Shown one piece after another: positions 52,208-61,303 of a stretch of DNA of 64,000 nucleotides (position 1 is its first letter; each line of letters starts with the position of its first letter). The stretch is taken from NCBI GenBank assembly GCA_001914195.1, contig MKYF01000001.1, positions 1 through 64,000 of the forward strand, read 5' to 3'. This DNA is from Streptococcus mitis (GTDB taxonomy: Bacteria > Bacillota > Bacilli > Lactobacillales > Streptococcaceae). Both the position numbers and the translations under genes were made by a program. The notes beneath the pieces are model-generated. The model ran no database searches. It was not told the DNA's origin and saw only the letters and a list, made by a program, of their open reading frames with translations.

Positions 52208-53113
52208 ATGATACAATGGTGGCAAATTTTACTTCTCACTTTGTACTCAGCTTATCAAATCTGTGATGAGTTGACGATCGTTTCATCTGCAGGTTCCCCT
52301 GTATTTGCTGGTTTTATTACTGGTTTAATCATGGGAGATGTGACTACTGGTCTACTTATCGGTGGTAACTTGCAACTATTCGTTCTTGGGGTTGGTACCT
52401 TCGGTGGTGCTTCTCGTATCGACGCAACTTCTGGTGCGGTTCTTGCGACAGCCTTCTCTGTTTCACAAGGAATTGATACAGCACTTGCGATTACAACAAT
52501 CGCTGTGCCAGTAGCAACTCTCTTGACATACTTCGACGTTCTTGGACGTATGACAACTACTTTCTTTGCTCACCGTGTGGATGCTGCAATCGAACGCTTT
52601 GACTATAAAGGTATTGAACGCAACTACCTACTTGGTGCGATTCCTTGGGCTCTATCTCGTGCCCTTCCAGTCTTCTTTGCGCTTGCTTTTGGTGGTGAAT
52701 TTGTACAACACGTAGTAGATTTCGTTACAAAATACCAATGGGTTGCAGATGGTTTGACACTCGCAGGACGTATGCTTCCAGGTCTTGGATTTGCAATCTT
52801 GCTTCGTTACCTTCCAGTTAAACGTAACCTTCACTACCTTGCTATGGGATTTGGTTTGACAGCTATGTTGACTGTTCTTTACTCATATGTAACTGGTCTT
52901 GGTGGCGCTGTTGCTGGTATCGTAGGCACTCTACCGAAAGATGTTGCTGAAAAAATTGGTTTCGTGAACAACTTCAAAGGTTTGTCTATGATTGGTATCT
53001 CTATCGTAGGTATCTTCCTTGCAGTGCTTCACTTCAAAAATAGCCAAAAAGTAGCTGTAGCAGCACCTTCTACACCATCAGAAAGTGGGGAAATCGAAGA
53101 TGACGAATTCTAA
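52208..53113 (+). CDS. PTS mannose-family EIIC
   Basis: 301-residue membrane permease component with about eight hydrophobic segments and the family's GLIMGDVTTGLLIGGNLQLF motif (substrate region). AGGAGG lies upstream of the ATG. It overlaps EIID by 14 bases. Confidence 0.93.
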   Translation: MIQWWQILLLTLYSAYQICDELTIVSSAGSPVFAGFITGLIMGDVTTGLLIGGNLQLFVLGVGTFGGASRIDATSGAVLATAFSVSQGIDTALAITTIAVPVATLLTYFDVLGRMTTTFFAHRVDAAIERFDYKGIERNYLLGAIPWALSRALPVFFALAFGGEFVQHVVDFVTKYQWVADGLTLAGRMLPGLGFAILLRYLPVKRNLHYLAMGFGLTAMLTVLYSYVTGLGGAVAGIVGTLPKDVAEKIGFVNNFKGLSMIGISIVGIFLAVLHFKNSQKVAVAAPSTPSESGEIEDDEF

Positions 53114-53921
53114 TTACAAACTTACAAAAGAAGATTTTAACCAAATCAATAAACGTAGCTTGTTTACTTTCCAATTGGGTTGGAACTACGAACGTATGCA
53201 AGCTTCTGGTTACCTTTACATGATTTTGCCTCAATTGCGTAAAATGTATGGGGATGGAACTCCTGAATTGAAAGAAATGATGAAAGTTCATACTCAATTC
53301 TTCAATACTTCACCATTCTTCCACACCATCATCGCTGGTTTTGATCTTGCCATGGAAGAAAAAGATGGTGTAGGTTCAAAAGATGCCGTTAATGGTATCA
53401 AGACAGGTTTGATGGGACCATTCGCTCCTCTTGGAGATACAATCTTTGGTTCACTTGTACCTGCTATCATGGGATCTATCGCAGCAACTATGGCTATCGG
53501 TGGTCAACCTTGGGGTATCTTTCTTTGGATTGCAGTTGCAGTAGCGTATGATATCTTCCGTTGGAAACAGTTGGAATTTGCCTACAAAGAAGGGGTTAAC
53601 CTTATCAACAACATGCAAAGTACCTTGACAGCTTTGATTGACGCTGCATCTGTACTTGGTGTCTTCATGATGGGTGCTCTTGTAGCAACAATGATCAACT
53701 TTGAAATTTCTTACAAATGGGCAATCGGTGAGAAGATGATTGACTTCCAAGACATCTTGAACCAAATCTTCCCACGCTTGCTTCCAGCAATCTTTACTGC
53801 CTTTATCTTCTGGTTGCTTGGTAAGAAAGGTATGAACTCTACTAAAGCTATCGGTATTATTATCGTACTTGCTTTGGCTCTTTCTGCCTTTGGTAAATTT
53901 GTACTTGGAATGGGCGCATAA
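53100..53921 (+). CDS. PTS mannose-family EIID
   Basis: 273 residues; N-terminal cytoplasmic part (LFTFQLGWNYERMQ, FNTSPFFHTII) and a C-terminal group of membrane helices. The ATG at 53100 gives the common length; it partners EIIC in the membrane. Confidence 0.93.
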   Translation: MTNSNYKLTKEDFNQINKRSLFTFQLGWNYERMQASGYLYMILPQLRKMYGDGTPELKEMMKVHTQFFNTSPFFHTIIAGFDLAMEEKDGVGSKDAVNGIKTGLMGPFAPLGDTIFGSLVPAIMGSIAATMAIGGQPWGIFLWIAVAVAYDIFRWKQLEFAYKEGVNLINNMQSTLTALIDAASVLGVFMMGALVATMINFEISYKWAIGEKMIDFQDILNQIFPRLLPAIFTAFIFWLLGKKGMNSTKAIGIIIVLALALSAFGKFVLGMGA

Positions 53922-53924
53922 TTT

Positions 53925-54329
53925 ATGACGCAATCATTAATTTTGGTGAGTCATGGTCGCTTCTGTGAAGAACTTAAAGGTAGCACTGAAATGATCATGG
54001 GCCCACAAGACAATATTTATACAGTAGCTCTTCTTCCAGAAGATGGGCCAGAAGAATTTACTGCAAAATTTGAAGCTGCTATTGAAGGATTAGATGATTT
54101 CCTAGTCTTTGCGGATCTTCTCGGTGGAACACCATGTAACGTGGTCAGCCGTTTGATTATGGAAGGTCGTGACATTGAACTTTACGCAGGGATGAATCTT
54201 CCAATGGTGATTGAATTTATCAATGCGAGCCTTACAGGCGCAGATGCGGACTACAAGAGCCGTGCTGCAGAAAGCATTGTGAAAGTTAATGACCTGTTAG
54301 CGGGCTTCGATGATGACGAAGATGAATAA
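53925..54329 (+). CDS. PTS mannose-family EIIA
   Basis: 134 residues with the phosphorylated His in LILVSHGRFCEEL and the family motif FADLLGGTPCNVV. It receives phosphate from HPr. It begins four bases after the EIID stop and ends at a BOX repeat. Confidence 0.93.
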   Translation: MTQSLILVSHGRFCEELKGSTEMIMGPQDNIYTVALLPEDGPEEFTAKFEAAIEGLDDFLVFADLLGGTPCNVVSRLIMEGRDIELYAGMNLPMVIEFINASLTGADADYKSRAAESIVKVNDLLAGFDDDEDE

Positions 54330-54482
54330 TACTCTTCGAAAATCTCTTTAAACCATACTAGCGTCGCCTTGCCGTAGGTATATGTTACTGACTTCGTCAG
54401 TCTTATCCTGCAACCTCAAAGCAGTGCTTTGAGCAACCTGCGGCTAGTTTCCTAGTTTGCTCTTTGATTTTCATTGAGTATA
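54329..54482. repeat. BOX element (A-B-C) between EIIA and agaS
   Basis: atactcttcgaaaatctctt (boxA), actgacttcgtcagt with aaagcagtgctttga (boxB) and cctgcggctagtttcc to ttgattttcattgagtat (boxC). It begins on the last base of the EIIA stop codon. Confidence 0.95.
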
Positions 54483-54529
54483 CGATGTGACAACGTGAAA
54501 ATCGTTAGAGCATTTTATATAGAATATAC

Positions 54530-54558
54530 ATGGGAATGGGGCTTACTCCCATTCCCAT
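54530..54558 (+). terminator. Strong hairpin before agaS
   Basis: ATGGGAATGGG and CCCATTCCCAT pair perfectly over 11 bp with a 7-base loop, but only three T residues follow. It may be an attenuator or processing stem between the PTS genes and agaS. Confidence 0.55.
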
Positions 54559-54582
54559 ATTTAATAGAAAAAGAGGAACTCA

Positions 54583-55749
54583 ATGTTACATTATACAAAA
54601 GAAGACTTGATCGAATTGGGTGCAGAAATCACTACACGTGAAATCTACCAACAACCAGATGTATGGAAAGAAGCTTTTGAATCTTATCAAGCAAAACGTG
54701 AAGAAATTGCAGCTTTCCTACAAGGGATTGATGATAAACATGACTATATCAAGGTTATCTTGACAGGTGCTGGGACTTCTGCTTATGTGGGAGATACCTT
54801 GGTACCTTACTTTAAGGAAGTCTACGACGAACGCAAATGGAATTTCAATGCTATTGCGACAACAGATATCGTTGCCAATCCAGAAACTTATTTGAAAAAA
54901 GATGTGGCAACTGTACTTGTATCTTTTGCTCGTAGTGGGAACTCGCCTGAAAGTGTGGCGACTGTTGATTTGGCAAAAGCCTTGGTGGATGAGCTTTATC
55001 AAGTGACGATTACTTGTGCGGCAGATGGTAAATTGGGTCTTCAAGCTCATGGAGATGACCGCAATCTCTTGCTTTTGCAACCAGCTGCTTCTAATGATGC
55101 TGGCTTTGCTATGACTTCTAGCTTTACGTCTATGATGTTAACAGCTCTCTTGGTTTTTGATCCTACAGAATTTGCTGTGAAAGCTGAACGTTTTGAAGTT
55201 GTATCTAGTCTTGCCCGTAAAATTCTAGACAATGCAGAAGATGTCAAAGAGCTCGTTGACCTAGACTTTAACCGTGTCATTTATCTAGGCGCTGGTCCTT
55301 TCTTTGGACTTGCTCATGAAGCTCAGCTCAAGATTTTGGAATTAACAGCTGGCCAAGTGGCGACCATGTATGAAAGTCCAGTTGGCTTCCGTCACGGTCC
55401 AAAATCACTGATCAACGAAGATACAGTTGTCTTGGTCTTTGGTACAACGACAAACTACACTCGTAAGTACGACTTGGACTTGGTTCGTGAAGTTGCTGGT
55501 GACCAGATTGCTCGACGTGTTGTGCTTTTGAGTGATCAAGCCTTTGGTCTTGAAAATGTCAAAGAAGTGGCCCTTGGTTGTGGTGGTGTATTGAATGATA
55601 TTTACCGTGTCTTCCCTTACATCGTTTATGCCCAACTCTTTGCCCTATTGACTTCACTCAAGGTAGAAAATAAACCAGATACACCGTCTCCTACAGGTAC
55701 AGTAAACCGTGTGGTACAAGGTGTTATCATCCACGAATATCAAAAGTAA
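54583..55749 (+). CDS. agaS: Sugar isomerase/deaminase AgaS
   Basis: 388 residues with two SIS domains: TGAGTSAYVG and SFARSGNSPES in the first, and ESPVGFRHGPKS in the second. AgaS-type enzymes deaminate and isomerise galactosamine 6-phosphate to tagatose 6-phosphate. Its presence with a mannose-type PTS suggests that the operon also handles amino sugars. Confidence 0.9.
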   Translation: MLHYTKEDLIELGAEITTREIYQQPDVWKEAFESYQAKREEIAAFLQGIDDKHDYIKVILTGAGTSAYVGDTLVPYFKEVYDERKWNFNAIATTDIVANPETYLKKDVATVLVSFARSGNSPESVATVDLAKALVDELYQVTITCAADGKLGLQAHGDDRNLLLLQPAASNDAGFAMTSSFTSMMLTALLVFDPTEFAVKAERFEVVSSLARKILDNAEDVKELVDLDFNRVIYLGAGPFFGLAHEAQLKILELTAGQVATMYESPVGFRHGPKSLINEDTVVLVFGTTTNYTRKYDLDLVREVAGDQIARRVVLLSDQAFGLENVKEVALGCGGVLNDIYRVFPYIVYAQLFALLTSLKVENKPDTPSPTGTVNRVVQGVIIHEYQK

Positions 55750-55946
55750 TACTCTTCGAAAATCTCTTTAAACCATACTAGTGTCGCCTTGCCGTAGGTA
55801 TATGATACTGACTCTGTCAGTTCTATCCACAACCTCAAAACAGTGTTTTGAGCTGACTTCGTCAGTTCTATCTGCAACCTCAAAGCAGTGCTTTGAGCAG
55901 CCTGTGGCTAGCTTCCTAGTTTGCTCTTTGATTTTCATTGAGTATA
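55749..55946. repeat. BOX element (A-B-B-C) between agaS and galM
   Basis: Two boxB units are visible: ctgactctgtcagttctatc with caaaacagtgttttga, and ctgacttcgtcagttctatc with caaagcagtgctttga, flanked by boxA and boxC. It begins on the last base of the agaS stop codon. Confidence 0.95.
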
Positions 55947-56061
55947 AGGCAATGTTTATGAATTCTTGAAAGAGGATTTGTAAATTATCAGATAAACCAT
56001 AGATTGTCAGTAGGCTTTCTATGGTTTGTTTGCTTGAGAGAAATAGTAAAAGGAGAACAGA

Positions 56062-57099
56062 ATGAAAGCATACACAGAGCGTGTATTTGGAAATGTTGAG
56101 GGCAAGGATGTCTTGGTCTATCGTTTTGAGACGGACGGTGGCTACCAGCTTGAAGTCATGAATTATGGTGCGACTATCTTGCGCTATGTCACGCCTGACA
56201 AGGCTGGAAATTTTGCCAACGTTATCTTGGGGTTTGATGACTTTGATAGCTATGTAGGCAATAGCCCCAAGCATGGAGCGAGCGTAGGTCCTGTGGCAGG
56301 ACGTATTGCAGGTGCGACATTTGAGCTCAATGGCAAGACTTATGACCTTGAAGTCAACAATGCTAGCAACTGTAATCACAGTGGTTCAACAGGTTGGGAT
56401 TCGAGCTTGTTTGAACTAGTTGAAGTGAGCGACCATGGTCTGACCCTCTATACAGAGCGTACAGATGGGACAGGAGGATTTCCTGGAAATCTCAAGATTT
56501 GGATCAGTTATCACTTGGAAGAAACTGGTGCCTATGAAATCAGCTACAAGGTAACGACCGATCAGGATACGCTGGTTAATCCAACTAATCACAGCTACTT
56601 CAACTTGTCTGGTGATTTCACGCAGACGATTGACCGTCATGTCTTCCAGCTAAATACTGAGGGCATTTATCCAATCGCTCCCGACGGTGTTCCGGCCAAA
56701 ACTCCAGATGCCAATCGTGACGTAGTAAAACACATCTACAATGGTGCCTTGTTGAAAGACATCTTTGCAGAAGAAGATGAGCAAATCCAGCTGGTATCTG
56801 GCTTGGATCATCCATTTGCTCTTCCTGTGGATCATGATAATGCTGGTTTCCTTTATGATCAAGACTCAGGTCGCTTCCTGCTCTTCAAGACAGAGGCTCC
56901 TTGCTTTGTGGTCTACACAGCAAACTTTGTGGATGAAAGTGTCATCATAGGAGGTCAGCCAATGCTACAGCACAATGGGATTGCTCTTGAAGCGCAAGCT
57001 TTACCAGATGCCATTCACAGTGACCTCAAAGACCAAGTCATTCTTAAAGCCGGTCAAACCTTCACTAGTAAGACACGTTATGAGCTTGTTGTGAAGTAA
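56062..57099 (+). CDS. galM: Aldose 1-epimerase (galactose mutarotase)
   Basis: GalM interconverts alpha and beta anomers of galactose or glucose before phosphorylation. The 345-residue protein contains GRIAGATF, the catalytic His in NPTNHSYFNL and the catalytic Glu in LEAQALPDA. AAAGGAGA lies before the ATG. It completes the galactose utilisation locus. Confidence 0.94.
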   Translation: MKAYTERVFGNVEGKDVLVYRFETDGGYQLEVMNYGATILRYVTPDKAGNFANVILGFDDFDSYVGNSPKHGASVGPVAGRIAGATFELNGKTYDLEVNNASNCNHSGSTGWDSSLFELVEVSDHGLTLYTERTDGTGGFPGNLKIWISYHLEETGAYEISYKVTTDQDTLVNPTNHSYFNLSGDFTQTIDRHVFQLNTEGIYPIAPDGVPAKTPDANRDVVKHIYNGALLKDIFAEEDEQIQLVSGLDHPFALPVDHDNAGFLYDQDSGRFLLFKTEAPCFVVYTANFVDESVIIGGQPMLQHNGIALEAQALPDAIHSDLKDQVILKAGQTFTSKTRYELVVK

Positions 57100-57102
57100 A
57101 GA

Positions 57103-57176
57103 AAGCTGGGAAAAAGTCTTTAAATTTAGAAAAACACATATTGTCGGGTGCTGAAAGTTTGATAATATGTGTTTTA
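57103..57176 (+). repeat. Hairpin MITE-like repeat, copy 2
   Basis: aagctgggaaaaagtcttta, then aaaacacatattgtc and its partner gataatatgtgtttt separated by a short loop. It is related to 58736-58808 and to 721-770. As it follows galM directly, it may also terminate transcription. Confidence 0.65.
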
Positions 57177-57189
57177 TTATGGAAAGATT

Positions 57190-57297
57190 TATAGTTCGTT
57201 GAATCAATAGCAGGACAAATAAGTTTATAAAATATTATGAAAAATCAGTTTGAATTTCTCAATCAACTTGTTCATATTCTATTTCAATCTACTATAC
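57190..57297. repeat. RUP-like element, diverged copy
   Basis: It has the same length as the element at 509-612; ttgaatttctcaatcaactt and gttcatattctatttcaatc then tacta align with that copy with about nine mismatches in 47 bases. The left end (tatagttcgttgaat) is decayed. Confidence 0.6.
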
Positions 57298-57350
57298 TTT
57301 CTCTTATCCTGAAATGATGTTATTACTCAGCATCTCTTGAGTTGTCTGAC

Positions 57351-57378
57351 TTGACTTTCTTGATGGAAATTATATAAC
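57351..57378 (+). promoter_or_regulatory. Promoter of the VOC protein gene
   Basis: TTGACT and TATAAC with a 16-bp spacer, about 40 bases before the start. Confidence 0.6.
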
Positions 57379-57418
57379 AGTTGTAACAAAAATAACTACA
57401 ACTAAAAAAGGACCATTT

Positions 57419-58273
57419 ATGACCTATGAATACAAGAGCCACATTTATTTGGCAGAGGCAGTTTTGAATGTAAAGGATTTGGCAAGTCAAACAGCCTTTT
57501 ATCAGCAAGTTATTGGTTTAGAAATCTTATCTCAAACTGAGACAGAGTCCATTCTAGGACTTGGTGGAAAAGCCTTGGTACAGCTGATTCAAGCACAAGA
57601 GAGCGGTGAAGTAAGGGGACATTATGGACTTTACCATCTGGCTATTCTTTTGCCGACACGAAAGGCTTGGGCGGATGTCTTGAAACACCTGACAGATTTA
57701 CAGATTCCTCTTGTGGGCGGTGCAGACCATGGTTACAGTGAGGCCCTTTACTTGGAGGATTTAGAGGGAAATGGTATTGAACTCTATCGAGACAAGCCGG
57801 TTTCTACATGGGATATTCGAGAAGATGGACGCATTATCGGGGTGACTGAGGTTCTTGCGGCGCAGGATATCTATGAGTTGGGGGAAAGAGTAGAGCCTTT
57901 TATCCTAGCAGAAGGTACGAGAATGGGGCATATTCATCTTTCCGTCAAGGATAGTCGAAAGTCCAGCCAGTTTTATCAGAAGGTGTTAGAGCTAGAGGAT
58001 AAATTCAATGTGCCTAGCGCTAGTTGGATTGCAGCTGGGGACTACCATCATCATTTAGCAGTCAATGAATGGGGAGGAAAAGGTCTGGATCCGCGTAAGC
58101 AAGGTTTGCCAGGTTTGGCCTATTATGTTATTGAAGTCGCACATAAAGAAGAACTGTTAACGATTGCGCAACGAGCACAAGAAGTTGATGCACCAATCAA
58201 GTGGCTGACATCAAGCCAGTTGGAAGTGACAGATCCAGACGGAATCGTGACCCGTGTTCGCTTAGATAGATAA
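57419..58273 (+). CDS. Two-domain VOC (glyoxalase/dioxygenase-fold) protein
   Basis: 284 residues with two vicinal-oxygen-chelate modules: HIYLAEAVLNVKDLASQTAFY (residues about 8-28) with NGIELYRDK, and GHIHLSVKDSRKSSQFYQKV with a C-terminal DPDGIVTRV. It resembles CatE-type catechol 2,3-dioxygenases or glyoxalases of Firmicutes. Substrate unknown. Confidence 0.85.
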   Translation: MTYEYKSHIYLAEAVLNVKDLASQTAFYQQVIGLEILSQTETESILGLGGKALVQLIQAQESGEVRGHYGLYHLAILLPTRKAWADVLKHLTDLQIPLVGGADHGYSEALYLEDLEGNGIELYRDKPVSTWDIREDGRIIGVTEVLAAQDIYELGERVEPFILAEGTRMGHIHLSVKDSRKSSQFYQKVLELEDKFNVPSASWIAAGDYHHHLAVNEWGGKGLDPRKQGLPGLAYYVIEVAHKEELLTIAQRAQEVDAPIKWLTSSQLEVTDPDGIVTRVRLDR

Positions 58274-58366
58274 AACTAGGAATTTCTATCAAGTTATCAG
58301 CATAGGTAATTTGCCTTTTGAAAAGTCTTTGATAACAGAACTGCGTGAGCCGGATAGGCGAGAATT

Positions 58367-58395
58367 TTGACAAAGGAGCTGATTAGAGATATAAT
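58367..58395 (+). promoter_or_regulatory. Promoter of the CstR-like gene
   Basis: A consensus promoter: TTGACA, 17-bp spacer, TATAAT, 28 bases before the ATG. Confidence 0.85.
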
Positions 58396-58422
58396 GAAGA
58401 AAAATCGAGCAAGGAAAAAGAA

Positions 58423-58680
58423 ATGACAAACTCAAAGTATATTACTCGTTTGAAACGTTCAGAGGGTCAGTTGCGTGGGATTCAAAAGATGATTGAAGAA
58501 GATCGTGACTGTGCTGATATTGTTACGCAACTAACAGCCGTGAAATCTAGTGTAGAGCGCGTGATTGAGATGATAATTACCGAAAACCTTACTGAATGCA
58601 TCAACCAGCCGCTAGATGATCCTGAAGCTCAAAAGGAACGCCTAGAAAAGGCTATCCGATACTTGATTAAACGGAAATAA
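58423..58680 (+). CDS. CsoR/FrmR-family regulator, CstR-like persulfide sensor
   Basis: 85 residues, all-helical CsoR/FrmR family (RLKRSEGQLRGIQKMI at the start). The two family cysteines are in DRDCADI and NLTECINQP. Copper-sensing CsoR has a His four residues before the second Cys; here that position is Asn, as in the persulfide-sensing CstR subgroup. The neighbouring divergent operon encodes rhodaneses and a CoA-disulfide reductase, exactly the targets of CstR. I infer that it derepresses them when reactive sulfur species accumulate. Confidence 0.8.
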   Translation: MTNSKYITRLKRSEGQLRGIQKMIEEDRDCADIVTQLTAVKSSVERVIEMIITENLTECINQPLDDPEAQKERLEKAIRYLIKRK

Positions 58681-58735
58681 AGAGATGAGAGTTGCAAAGA
58701 TCTCTGCTATTAGAATAGTTGAATGTGAATCAAGA

Positions 58736-58967
58736 GAGGCTGGAAAAAGTCTTTCAAATAAGAAAAACGCATAGTATCAGGTGTTGAAAGCTTGATACTA
58801 TGCGTTTTGTTATGTAGAGACTTATACTCTTCGAAAATCTCTTCAAACCGCGTCAACGTCGCCTTGCCGTACTCAAGTATAGCCTGCGGCTAGTTTCCTA
58901 GTTTGCTCTTTGATTTTCATTGAGTATTACTTCATTTTCTCCTGAAATTGAGTTTTTGCCCAGCTCC
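58736..58967. repeat. Hairpin MITE-like repeat, split by a BOX element
   Basis: The left arm starts gaggctggaaaaagtctttc; an internal hairpin pairs aaacgcatagtatca with tgatactatgcgttt. The right end (gagtttttgcccagctcc, 58950-58967) matches the right terminal repeat of the IS1182-like element at 12544. The BOX at 58823-58928 lies inside. The whole looks like a non-autonomous relative of that insertion sequence. Confidence 0.65.
58823..58928. repeat. BOX element (A-C)
   Basis: tatactcttcgaaaatctct, ccgcgtcaacgtcgcc, then agcctgcggctagtttcct to ttgattttcattgagtat; no boxB. Confidence 0.93.
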
Positions 58968-58973
58968 TTTTGA

Positions 58974-59270
58974 TTATTCTACTTGCCCTAGCCAAGCATT
59001 CATACCACCTTCTACATTGATAACGTTGAGGCCTTGGGCGCTGAGAAATTGACAGGCAGAGGCAGAACGCACTCCTCCTTGACAGATGATATGGTATTCA
59101 TGGTCAGGATTGAGTTCTTTGTAGCCTTGTTCCAAGGTACTTAACGGAAGATTTTTGGCACCTGGTGCATGTCCTGCTTGGAATTCATGTACTTCACGGA
59201 CATCGATAAGCTCTAGATTTTCATTTTGATATTTTTCATAAAAGTCAGCCATGCTGATATTAGTTTCCAT
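58974..59270 (-). CDS. Single-domain rhodanese (sulfurtransferase)
   Basis: 98 residues with the active-site loop CQGGVRS. It transfers or accepts sulfane sulfur. It overlaps the end of the CoA-disulfide reductase gene by 11 bases and is last in the operon. Confidence 0.88.
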   Translation of the reverse strand: METNISMADFYEKYQNENLELIDVREVHEFQAGHAPGAKNLPLSTLEQGYKELNPDHEYHIICQGGVRSASACQFLSAQGLNVINVEGGMNAWLGQVE

Positions 59271-60915
59271 ATTCTACTCCTTCTGGCTTAGCCGTTTTGT
59301 ATAGTGAATAAGCGCCGTCAAGGTTTTGGACGGTAAATCCTGCTTGTTTGAGGATACGCTCTGCGATATAGCTGCGCAAACCACTGTGGCAGCTAACGAT
59401 GTAGGCTTGGTTCTTGTCCAGTTCGTCCAAGCGTTCCCGTAGTTCGTTTAGGGGGATGTGGATGGTATCGACTTTGAGTCTACCACTTTGGAATTCGCCA
59501 CTTGTCCGTACATCAAGGAATTTCTTACCTTTAGCCAGTTCGTCTTCGAGCTGATACCATTGAATATTGTCGCTGAGACCTTCGATAAGGTTCAAGGCTG
59601 CGTAGCCCAGCATATTGACGGGATCCTTGGCAGAGCCAAATGGTGGCGCATAGGTGAACTCCAATTCTGGTAAGTCAAAGACGGAGAGATTTCCCTTGAT
59701 AGCAGTTGCTAGGATATCGATTCGCTTGTCAACACCTTTCTTCCCAACTCCTTGGGCACCGTAGATTTTTCCAGTGGTTGGGTCAAAGAGGAGCTTCAAG
59801 GTCATATCAGTAGCACCTGGATAATAACTAGCGTGGTCTTTCCCACTGACATGGAGGGCCTTGTAAGGAAGTTGATTCATGCTAAGGATACGCTCGCTGA
59901 GACCAGTCGAAGCAGCTGTCATATCAAAGGCACGAACGATAGTAGTGCCGATACTGCCCTTGTTTGTACGTTCTAGTCCTGCGATGACGTCTGCCACTTG
60001 GCGTCCCTGACGATTGGCAGGAGAAGCGAGAGAGATGAGAGCGTCTTGGCCCGTAATCTCTTGCTTGACGACGATGGAATCCCCAACTGCAAAAATATCT
60101 TTTTGACTGGCTTCGTAATGTTCATCTACAAGAATCCCACCTCTAAGTCCCAGTTCAATCCCCGCAGTTTTGGCCAGTCCGTTTTCAGGTTCAACACCGA
60201 CAGAAAGGATGGTGAGGTCAGAAGTGATCTTTTGACCGTTTTCGAGAACGATGACTTTTCCTTGCTCTTCAAATCGAGTCGCAGACTGAGAAGTGATAAC
60301 GCGAACGCCGTTTTTAACCAATTCTTCCTGGACAAAGGCTGCCATTTCTTGATCTAATGATGGTAAAACATGGGGTGCTTTTTCAACAATAGTAACTTGC
60401 AATCCACGTTTCGCCAGGTTTTCAGCCATTTCAAGTCCGATAAAGCCTGCACCGATAACGACAGCTTCTTTTGGATGATTGTCCAAGGCTGCCATAATTT
60501 CATCGAGATCGGGAACGTTGCGAAGCGTGTAGGTATTTTTAGTTTCTGCCAAACCCTCAATGGCAGGAACAAATGGTTTAGCTCCTGGGGAGAGGATCAG
60601 CTTGTCGTAGCTTTCTATGAATTCCTGTCCATCGTGTCGCACCGTCACAGTGTGTTCTGCTGGGGAAATACTGATGACCTCGTGAAATGGTCGCACGTCC
60701 AGATTAAAGCGTGCCTTGAGACTTTCAGGAGTTTGGACCAATAAACTATCACGGTTTGCAATTTCTCCTGAAACATAGTAAGGAAGTCCGCAGTTTGCAA
60801 AGGAAACAAAGGGACCTTTCTCAAAAATAGTGATTTCAGCGTCTTCCATGAGACGTCTGAGACGGGTTGCTGCTGACATTCCGCCTGCAACTCCCCCGAC
60901 AATGATAATTTTCAT
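59260..60915 (-). CDS. CoA-disulfide reductase - rhodanese fusion
   Basis: 551 residues. The N-terminal 440 form a pyridine-nucleotide disulfide oxidoreductase with FAD motif VGGVAGGMSAATRLRR, the single active Cys in SFANCGLPYYVSG and the second nucleotide-binding motif VIGAGFIGLEMAE. The C-terminal 90 form a rhodanese domain with loop CHSGLRS. Such CoADR-RHD enzymes reduce CoA persulfides and polysulfides. It fits the persulfide-response role of the operon. Confidence 0.93.
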   Translation of the reverse strand: MKIIIVGGVAGGMSAATRLRRLMEDAEITIFEKGPFVSFANCGLPYYVSGEIANRDSLLVQTPESLKARFNLDVRPFHEVISISPAEHTVTVRHDGQEFIESYDKLILSPGAKPFVPAIEGLAETKNTYTLRNVPDLDEIMAALDNHPKEAVVIGAGFIGLEMAENLAKRGLQVTIVEKAPHVLPSLDQEMAAFVQEELVKNGVRVITSQSATRFEEQGKVIVLENGQKITSDLTILSVGVEPENGLAKTAGIELGLRGGILVDEHYEASQKDIFAVGDSIVVKQEITGQDALISLASPANRQGRQVADVIAGLERTNKGSIGTTIVRAFDMTAASTGLSERILSMNQLPYKALHVSGKDHASYYPGATDMTLKLLFDPTTGKIYGAQGVGKKGVDKRIDILATAIKGNLSVFDLPELEFTYAPPFGSAKDPVNMLGYAALNLIEGLSDNIQWYQLEDELAKGKKFLDVRTSGEFQSGRLKVDTIHIPLNELRERLDELDKNQAYIVSCHSGLRSYIAERILKQAGFTVQNLDGAYSLYKTAKPEGVEYGN

Positions 60916-60935
60916 TGATTTTCTCCTTTATGCTT

Positions 60936-61253
60936 CTAGATGACTTTTCCTGTCCAAGCGCTCATACCGCCTCGGACATTGATGACATCATAGCCTTCTT
61001 TCTTTAGCTTTTTAGCAGCCATCTTACTACGCACACCAGAATGACAAATGACATAAAGTGTTTCTTTTGTTGTTGGTGTATAGGAACCAATTTCGGTCAG
61101 AGGAACATTCTTGGCATTTTTGATATGACCTCTACGAAATTCCATTGGCGTCCGAACATCTAGTAGCTGAATTGGTTCCTTGAGTTTAGCTTCTAACTCG
61201 CTGGTAGAAATACTGTCAATTTTTGTAAATAAGTGAAACATAGGCACCTCCAA
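60936..61253 (-). CDS. Single-domain rhodanese, first gene of the operon
   Basis: 105 residues; active loop CHSGVRS after DVRTPMEFRRGHI. The start may be the ATG at 61241 (MFHLFTKIDS), 6 bases after GGAGGTG overlapping the annotated start, giving 101 residues. It precedes the CoA-disulfide reductase gene by 20 bases. Confidence 0.88.
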   Translation of the reverse strand: MEVPMFHLFTKIDSISTSELEAKLKEPIQLLDVRTPMEFRRGHIKNAKNVPLTEIGSYTPTTKETLYVICHSGVRSKMAAKKLKKEGYDVINVRGGMSAWTGKVI

Positions 61254-61303
61254 ATATACCCTTATGGGGTATATTAAACCATGAAGTCAAGCTTTTGTCA
61301 AGC
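61254..61303 (-). promoter_or_regulatory. CstR-type operator over the rhodanese operon promoter
   Basis: TATACCCTTATGGGGTATA (61255-61273) is a near-palindrome with ATACCC/GGGTAT arms, the form of CstR operators. On the minus strand TTGACA (61302-61297) and TTTAAT (61279-61274) form a promoter with a 17-bp spacer, so the operator starts at the -10 and covers the transcription start. Confidence 0.8.

Noticed and set aside
55768..56379. Minus-strand ORF of 203 codons across the BOX and galM start
   Set aside because: Its end is made of translated BOX repeats and the rest is antisense to galM.
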